Below, piece after piece: positions 5,115 to 9,962 of a stretch of 9,962 bases of DNA (its first letter is position 1; every line of letters begins with the position of its first letter). The position numbers were made by a program, and so were the translations under genes. The stretch spans positions 1 through 9,962 of the forward strand of contig DAOVYS010000081.1 in assembly GCA_030635485.1 (NCBI GenBank), read 5' to 3'. The notes under the pieces were generated by a model. The model saw nothing but the letters and a program-made list of their open reading frames with translations. It was not told the DNA's origin and did not search any database. This DNA is from Pseudomonadota bacterium. Lineage in GTDB: Bacteria > Desulfobacterota > Desulfobulbia > Desulfobulbales > DAOVYS01.

Positions 5115-7298
5115 ATGACTCAAAAAACAATCCATGAAAAGTTGCCGCAAGATATGGGTAATAAAGAAATCCGGGCTAGGGAAGAATCTTCTTTCAGCAG
5201 AGATTCCAGCGCCAAACCAGACATCCCTGACAATATCCTGGCTAAATGGGAGAGAATTGTAAATCTGACCGCCACCCTAGCCGGAGTCCCCGCCGGGCTC
5301 ATCATGAAATTCCATCCCTTGGAAATTGAGATAATCGCCTCAAGCATCACACCTGGAAACCCTTATAAAAAGGGGGATAGGACTGATTTAAACACGGGAA
5401 CATACTGTAGGGCCGTGATGGAAAAACGTGCGAAGCTTCTGATTCCGGATGCCCGCCAAGATCCGGAATGGGACCACAACCCAGGTCTGAAGGCCGGGAT
5501 GGTTTCGTATCTGGGTCTGCCTTTGTTATGGCCTGACGGTGAGATATTTGGAACCATCTGCGTGCTGGACAATAAAGAAAATCATTACGCCGTCATTTAT
5601 CAGAAACTGCTGGCCGAGTTCAGGGAGATGATGGAAACAGACCTGCAATTGATTTTGGAAGCCGTGGAGCATAAGCGGATAAAGGAAGCGCTGCAAAAGG
5701 CACATGATGGACTGGAAATACGGGTTAAGGAGCGGACTGTTGAGATTGACAGGGCAAATGAGCAACTGAAGTTTGAAATAGAAGAACGTAAACGGATTGA
5801 GGATGTGCTTAAAAAATCGGAAAAGATCCTTTCAAGCACCTTTCACGCCCTTCATGACCTGATCCTCGTGATTGACAAAGATTTTCGAGTGGTCATGAGC
5901 AATTGGAAGGATCACGATTACATATCTGAAGCCGAGCGGCAAGGCAACCCTTTTTGTTATAAATGTATTATGCACCGTGATACGCCCTGTGACTTTTGCC
6001 ATGTCGCCGAAGTGTTTGCCTCCGGCAATATAAAGGAGTGTGAACATACAAATGAGGTTGACGGCAAGACCAGGGAAATACGCGTATTTCCGGTTTTTGA
6101 CGATAACGGTGCCGTGGTCATGGTTGCGGAACATGTTCGTGACATCACCGAGCGCAAGAGGATGGAAGAAAGGCTTTTAAGAGCGCAGAAGACCGAGGCC
6201 ATCGGCACCCTTGCCGCCGGCCTTGCCCATAACTTCAACAACCTGCTCACAAATATCCAGGGAAATGCCTCATTGATGCTCCTTGATGTCGATTCCATTC
6301 ATCCCCATTTTGAAATGCTGAAAGAGATTGAAAAACAGGTCAGAAGCGGGGCCGAACTTACGGGCCAACTTCTCGGATATGCCAGAAGGGGAAGATATGA
6401 GGTAAAAGCGATTGATCTGAACCAGATAGTGCAAGAAGTCTCACATACTTTCGGTAGAGCCAGAAAGGAAATCACAATTCACCTGGAACTTGAAAAGGAT
6501 TTGTCGGCAATAGAAGTTGATCAGGGGCAGATTGAGCAGGTCCTGTTGAATCTCTATATGAATGGAGCAACAGCCATGCCCGGCGGTGGCATGCTTTTTT
6601 TAAAGACTATGAACGTAAATCATGAAGATATGCTGGACCGAATTCACGATCCAAGGCCGGGCAGCTATATCCTGTTGTCAATAACAGACTCAGGTAGAGG
6701 CATGGACAAAGAAACCCTGGAGCGCATCTTTGACCCCTTTTTTACAACCAGGGAGATGGGGAGAGGCACGGGACTGGGGCTGGCTTCCGTTTATGGAATC
6801 ATTAAGGGACATGGCGGATACATCCATGTGGTTTCCGAGAAAGGGCGTAGTACAACCTTTACCATTTATCTGCCGGCCTCGGACAAAGAGGTTGAGAGGA
6901 ATGACGCAACCACTGAACATATTGCTCAGTCAAACGGCTCCATTCTTCTTGTAGATGACGAGGATATAGTCTTGACCGTGGGGACAAGGATGTTAAAAAA
7001 ATTGGGTTATAGAGTGCTCAGAGCCAAGGGCGGGAAAGAGGCGGTTGAAATCTATAAAACTAATAAAGATAGTATTGATATGGTCATCCTTGACATGATC
7101 ATGCCGGACATGGGTGGCGGCAAGGTGTATGACAGAATAAAAGAGATCAACCCCGACGTCAAGGTCCTTTTGGCAAGCGGATACAGTATTGAGGGTCAGG
7201 CCACTGAAATACTGGAACGCGGCTGTGACGGTTTTATCCAGAAACCCTTTAATATAAGCCAACTGTCTGAAAAAGTAAAAAAGGTCTTTATTTTATAA
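5115..7298 (+). CDS. Soluble hybrid histidine kinase: GAF-PAS-HisKA-HATPase-receiver
   Basis: This 727-residue cytoplasmic sensor kinase has no membrane segment. A GAF domain spans about 45-190 (LNTGTYCRAV, YLGLPLLWPDGEIFGTICVLD). A coiled coil follows (about 195-240, with an IEERKRIEDVLKKSE linker), then a PAS domain at about 240-352 containing C281-x2-C284-x7-C292-x2-C295. The HisKA H-box GLAHNFNNLL carries the likely phosphoacceptor H372. The HATPase domain has N483, DSGRGMD at 525-531, FDPFFTT, and GRGTGLGL. A C-terminal receiver has D614-D615, phospho-acceptor D660 (LDMIMPD) and K710 (QKP), so intramolecular His-to-Asp transfer is expected. The four-cysteine PAS suggests metal, cofactor or redox sensing, but the signal is unknown. 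A clear ribosome binding site supports the start. The next kinase begins 15 bases downstream. Confidence 0.93.
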   Translation: MTQKTIHEKLPQDMGNKEIRAREESSFSRDSSAKPDIPDNILAKWERIVNLTATLAGVPAGLIMKFHPLEIEIIASSITPGNPYKKGDRTDLNTGTYCRAVMEKRAKLLIPDARQDPEWDHNPGLKAGMVSYLGLPLLWPDGEIFGTICVLDNKENHYAVIYQKLLAEFREMMETDLQLILEAVEHKRIKEALQKAHDGLEIRVKERTVEIDRANEQLKFEIEERKRIEDVLKKSEKILSSTFHALHDLILVIDKDFRVVMSNWKDHDYISEAERQGNPFCYKCIMHRDTPCDFCHVAEVFASGNIKECEHTNEVDGKTREIRVFPVFDDNGAVVMVAEHVRDITERKRMEERLLRAQKTEAIGTLAAGLAHNFNNLLTNIQGNASLMLLDVDSIHPHFEMLKEIEKQVRSGAELTGQLLGYARRGRYEVKAIDLNQIVQEVSHTFGRARKEITIHLELEKDLSAIEVDQGQIEQVLLNLYMNGATAMPGGGMLFLKTMNVNHEDMLDRIHDPRPGSYILLSITDSGRGMDKETLERIFDPFFTTREMGRGTGLGLASVYGIIKGHGGYIHVVSEKGRSTTFTIYLPASDKEVERNDATTEHIAQSNGSILLVDDEDIVLTVGTRMLKKLGYRVLRAKGGKEAVEIYKTNKDSIDMVILDMIMPDMGGGKVYDRIKEINPDVKVLLASGYSIEGQATEILERGCDGFIQKPFNISQLSEKVKKVFIL

Positions 7299-7313
7299 AA
7301 TTTTCCGCACTCC

Positions 7314-8903
7314 ATGTTTTTTACCCCTTTCAGAAAATTGCTTCCTGTTGCCGCCTTTCTTTTTTTTGGCAGTGTCGCTGTTGTCTTGTGGCAGAGCCAG
7401 AACCGCCACCAGCGTGAACTTGTTTTTCGACACACCGAAATCTCGGCGGAACAGATCCGGATCAGGGTTGAAGGCCTGATGAAAGCCCGTATGGCCTCAC
7501 TTGAATTCCTTGCAGATAGATGGGTTGAAAGGGTGCCTCCGGATTTCAGCAGGCAGCGTTTTTCTGCATTCGCTCAGTCCTTTTACGCCCATTATCCAGG
7601 TTTTACCGGGATTAACTGGATTGATCCGGAGGGCGTGATTCAATGGGTCTACCCGGAGAAAGAGAATGACGGGGCAAAAGGAAAAAATGTCAATCATCAT
7701 GACGATTCCCGTTATCGGCAAGCCTTTAACAGGGCTAAGCAACATCCCGGTTATGCGGTTAGCCCTTGTGTCGAGCTCTTTCAGGGCGGCCTCGGTTTTG
7801 ACACCTTCTGGCTTTTGACCTATGATGGCAAGGTGCAGGGGTATCTGAACGGTGTTTTTACAATCAATCGTATCATGGATACCTGTTTGGCCAGGGATAT
7901 TCTCCAGAATTTCCGGGTCAGAATCTTTGAGGCTGGTCAACTGATCTATATCAATGAAAAAGAGGACGATGTCGGTTCGCAAACAAACATGTTATATGCT
8001 CATCGTGAGATTCATTTTCCAGGGAAAAACTGGAAGCTTGCACTCGAACCTAAGGTCGCCATCTACCCGTCCGTAATTAATGAGAGTCTATGGTTTTTGA
8101 TATTTGGCCTCGTTATTTCGGCAATCCTCTCCTTGGTCCTTCATTTTCTTCTTGAACGTATTCTAATGTATAGAAAGGCAAGAGACCACGCCTTTCATGA
8201 AATCAGTGAACGCAAACGGGCTGAGGAACATATTCGCAATCTTTCCAGCCAACTTATGAAGGCACAGGAAATTGAGCGGCACAGACTTGCCCGTGACCTG
8301 CACGACCATCTGGCGCAAGATCTTTCTGTTTTAAAAATCAGCCTTGATACCTTTTTTAACGATCAACCCGATGCCCCGGTTGATAAAAAGGATAGGCTTT
8401 CCAAACTCTCTACAATGGTTCAACAAACCATTGTAGAGGTCAGGGATTTGGCCTATGGCCTGTATTCTGCCGAATTGGATCAGTTGGGATTGATACAGGC
8501 CGTGAGTCACCTTTGTGAAGAATTCAGTATTGGAAGTGAACTGCAGGTAGATTTTTTCTCAGCCGGGATGGATGAGTCCAAGCTGGATTTTGATTCCGAA
8601 ATATCGCTATTCCGTATAATCCAGGAAGGGTTGAACAACATTAAAAAACATGCTGATGCCGCCCATGCCACTGTCCGGCTGGTGGCCTCTTATCCCGACA
8701 TCATTATTCGTATCGAAGACAATGGTAAGGGATTTGATGTACGCAAACGGCGTGAATCCGCGCTGTCCGCAAAACGAATGGGAATACGCAGTATGGAGGA
8801 AAGGGCAGTCCTTCTTAACGGCAAGATGCAGATCGATTCCCGTCTCGGGCAAGGCACGAAAATTGTAATCAAGGTCCCTTTTCAGGAGAAGACCGATGGC
8901 TGA
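7314..8903 (+). CDS. Membrane CHASE-domain histidine kinase, NarL/HisKA_3 type
   Basis: This 529-residue inner-membrane sensor kinase has a first membrane segment at about 9-26 and a second at about 258-281. The roughly 230-residue periplasmic part resembles a CHASE domain (YPGFTGINWIDPEGVIQWVYP, then ELFQGGLGFDTFW and GYLNGVFTINRI), a ligand-sensing module. After a short coiled linker (ISERKRAEEHIRNL) comes a HisKA_3 dimerisation domain, LARDLHDHLAQDL, with likely phosphoacceptor H330. A NarL-type HATPase domain follows (QEGLNNIKKHA, DNGKGFD from D469, GIRSMEERAVLLNG). No Shine-Dalgarno is seen before the ATG at 7314, so coupling to the upstream kinase gene, whose stop is 15 bases away, is plausible. 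The gene overlaps the downstream regulator by 8 bases, marking the two as a cognate pair. A perfect 13-bp hairpin lies inside the coding sequence at 8408-8438. Confidence 0.92.
   Translation: MFFTPFRKLLPVAAFLFFGSVAVVLWQSQNRHQRELVFRHTEISAEQIRIRVEGLMKARMASLEFLADRWVERVPPDFSRQRFSAFAQSFYAHYPGFTGINWIDPEGVIQWVYPEKENDGAKGKNVNHHDDSRYRQAFNRAKQHPGYAVSPCVELFQGGLGFDTFWLLTYDGKVQGYLNGVFTINRIMDTCLARDILQNFRVRIFEAGQLIYINEKEDDVGSQTNMLYAHREIHFPGKNWKLALEPKVAIYPSVINESLWFLIFGLVISAILSLVLHFLLERILMYRKARDHAFHEISERKRAEEHIRNLSSQLMKAQEIERHRLARDLHDHLAQDLSVLKISLDTFFNDQPDAPVDKKDRLSKLSTMVQQTIVEVRDLAYGLYSAELDQLGLIQAVSHLCEEFSIGSELQVDFFSAGMDESKLDFDSEISLFRIIQEGLNNIKKHADAAHATVRLVASYPDIIIRIEDNGKGFDVRKRRESALSAKRMGIRSMEERAVLLNGKMQIDSRLGQGTKIVIKVPFQEKTDG
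8408..8438 (+). repeat. Perfect 13-bp hairpin inside the CHASE-kinase gene
   Basis: CTCTACAATGGTT (8408-8420) and AACCATTGTAGAG (8426-8438) are exact reverse complements separated by CAACA. One G-U pair (8407/8439) could extend the stem. It covers codons for about residues 365-375, the second helix of the dimerisation domain, and preserves the reading frame and the normal domain sequence. No T-run follows, so it is not a standard terminator. Confidence 0.8.
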
Positions 8904-9573
8904 CAAAAAAACCGTCTTACTAGTTGATGACCACCCCCTTTTCAGGGAAGGACTTAAAACGCTGCTGAAACAACACTCCGGATTTGAAGTAATCGGGGAG
9001 GCGGGCAACGGTCATGAGGGCCTCAGCAAGGCAAAGGAACTGGAACCCGACCTGGTGGTAATGGACCTCTCTCTGCCCGACAAAAGCGGCATGGAAGTCA
9101 CTCGCGCTATCCGTAGTCTCCTTCCTGAGACCCGGATTATGATTCTCAGTATGCACTCTAAAATTGATTATATCACAGAAGCATTTCGATACGGGGCCAC
9201 TGGATACGTGGTCAAGGAATCCGTATCGGAAAGACTTATAGAGTGCCTTGAGAGTGTATCCAAAGGCGGCTATTTTATTGATGCGTCAATTTCCCATAAA
9301 GTTGTCGAGCGCCTTTTGAAATTCAACGAAAAGGATACAAAAATCACTGATGCCGGATATGGCAACCTGACCTCACGCGAGCAACAAGTCATGCGGATGC
9401 TCGCTGAGGGACTTTTCCCCAAGACCATTGCCGAACAGCTCTATATCAGCCCCAAAACTGTTGAAAACCACCGGACCAATATCATGAACAAGCTTGAACT
9501 GCGCAGCACCATGGAGTTGGTTCGTTACGCGGCAAGACTCGGCCTGATCGACGTAGACCTCTGGAAGGTCTAA
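8896..9573 (+). CDS. NarL/FixJ-family response regulator with LuxR-type HTH
   Basis: This is a 225-residue DNA-binding response regulator. The receiver domain (about 5-122) has D11-D12, phospho-acceptor D57 in VVMDLSLPD, S85 and K107 (VVKES), all the residues needed for phosphorylation. A linker leads to a LuxR-type helix-turn-helix at about 156-218: LTSREQQVMRMLAEG, then KTIAEQLYISPKTVENHRTNIMNKL. The start is supported by AGGAG (8884-8888), 7 bases before the ATG. The ATG overlaps the end of the CHASE kinase gene (TGA 8901-8903), so that NarL-type kinase is the likely phosphodonor. Targets are unknown; NarL-type regulators often bind inverted repeats, and the palindromes just downstream are candidates. 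Family confidence is very high. Confidence 0.96.
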   Translation: MADKKTVLLVDDHPLFREGLKTLLKQHSGFEVIGEAGNGHEGLSKAKELEPDLVVMDLSLPDKSGMEVTRAIRSLLPETRIMILSMHSKIDYITEAFRYGATGYVVKESVSERLIECLESVSKGGYFIDASISHKVVERLLKFNEKDTKITDAGYGNLTSREQQVMRMLAEGLFPKTIAEQLYISPKTVENHRTNIMNKLELRSTMELVRYAARLGLIDVDLWKV

Positions 9574-9853
9574 CCCACCCCCCTACCTGTTTTAACGCAT
9601 CACTCCTCCCATGTCCCTTTGGGACAATCTCCTATATTCCCGGGAATTCTCCTCACTGAAATGAGTGTCTTCACCTATGTACAAGTAATGTGAATTTGGA
9701 TACTACTACAATTCCCCATGGTTGTCGGTATCATGGAAAAAGAGGTGGTTCGGAGAACTCCCTTTTATTGCAAATAGTGGGCCTAAACAGGAGAATCCCA
9801 TAGCAGAGATTAACCTATTTTAAAGTAGGACTTCAAAACAACAGGAGCGTGAA
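9574..9853. other. Intergenic stretch with small palindromes, no gene seen
   Basis: Four short symmetrical sites are visible. TGTCCC-TTT-GGGACA is a 6-bp stem at 9612-9626. ATTCCCGGGAAT (9636-9647) is a perfect 12-base palindrome. CCATG/CATGG lies at 9716-9720/9732-9736. A near-perfect 16-base palindrome lies at 9814-9829, close to the next start. No stem followed by a strong T-run is present, so no confident terminator is called. TACAAT (9707-9712) resembles a -10 box but has no acceptable -35 partner. No sigma-54 -24/-12 motif was found. Confidence 0.4.
9814..9829. promoter_or_regulatory. Near-perfect palindrome, possible operator before the last regulator gene
   Basis: CCTATTTTAAAGTAGG is symmetrical at 7 of 8 pairs, the exception being a T/G at 9818/9825. 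It lies 24 bases before the start codon at 9854, where a repressor or autoregulator could bind. The call rests on symmetry and position alone. Confidence 0.25.
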
Positions 9854-9962
9854 ATGACGGAAAAAATCGAGGCCAATGTATTGCTGGTTGATGACGAGGA
9901 ACAGTTTTTAGACGTACTCTCAGAGCGTCTTGAGAGCCGGGGGATTAAAGTCAATGCCGTGA
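9854..9962 (+). CDS. Response regulator, N-terminal part, cut by the window edge
   Basis: Only 36 codons are visible. The sequence begins MTEKIEANVLLVDDEEQFLD and continues LSERLESRGIKVNAV. LLVDDEEQFLDVL is the first strand and acidic pocket (D13-D14-E15) of a receiver domain, so the protein is a two-component response regulator or begins with a receiver domain. The start is well supported by AGGAG (9843-9847), 6 bases before the ATG. It is separated from the NarL-type regulator by 280 bases, so it is probably a separate transcription unit, though it continues the signalling cluster. The output domain lies outside the window. Confidence 0.85.
   Translation, partial: MTEKIEANVLLVDDEEQFLDVLSERLESRGIKVNAV

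Noticed and set aside
6656..6669. GCCGGGCAGCTATA here repeats 14 bases of the hairpin at 3921-3934.
   Set aside because: In the hybrid kinase it encodes PGSYI, a normal segment before DSGRGMD found in many such kinases, and the flanks do not match. A chance match is the simplest reading.

Overview
The window looks like chromosomal DNA of a Gram-negative, probably Desulfobacterota (sulfate-reducer-like) bacterium. This is a moderate-confidence inference. It rests on the mid-range GC, the many multidomain histidine kinases with 'AHxFNNLL'-type H-boxes, a PAS domain carrying a CxxC-x7-CxxC cysteine set, and the style of the truncated response regulator at the right edge. No rRNA, tRNA, CRISPR array, transposase gene or origin is visible. 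All recognised genes lie on the + strand.

Layout. (1) 1-96: leader with a good extended -10 promoter. (2) 97-1626: ComM/YifB-type AAA+ ATPase. (3) 1664-3099: rfbA and rfbC of dTDP-L-rhamnose synthesis, 2 bases apart. (4) 3123-3807: a two-gene MNT nucleotidyltransferase/HEPN module (MntA-HepT-like toxin-antitoxin) with overlapping genes. (5) 3808-4101: a gene-free stretch that is highly structured. It holds a 26-bp inverted repeat (24/26 paired) enclosing a roughly 43-bp imperfect hairpin and a second small stem; the right arm runs through the rfbD start codon. (6) 4102-4986: rfbD. (7) 5115-9573: a signalling block made of a soluble GAF-PAS hybrid histidine kinase, a membrane CHASE-domain NarL-type histidine kinase and a NarL/FixJ response regulator. 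(8) 9574-9853: an intergenic stretch with small palindromes. (9) 9854-end: the first 36 codons of another response regulator.

How the genes work together. RfbA makes dTDP-glucose, RfbC epimerises the 4-keto-6-deoxy intermediate and RfbD reduces it to dTDP-L-rhamnose for surface polysaccharide. The 4,6-dehydratase RfbB is absent from the window. The MNT/HEPN pair and the structured element sit between rfbC and rfbD, as if a mobile module had split an rfbACD operon. Downstream, the CHASE kinase and the NarL-type regulator overlap by 8 bases and are very probably a cognate pair. The hybrid kinase 15 bases upstream is probably co-transcribed with them.

The best candidate for something undescribed is the 250-base region 3862-4111. 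It can be read either as a small non-autonomous mobile element or as a multi-helix RNA that could hide the rfbD start codon in read-through transcripts.
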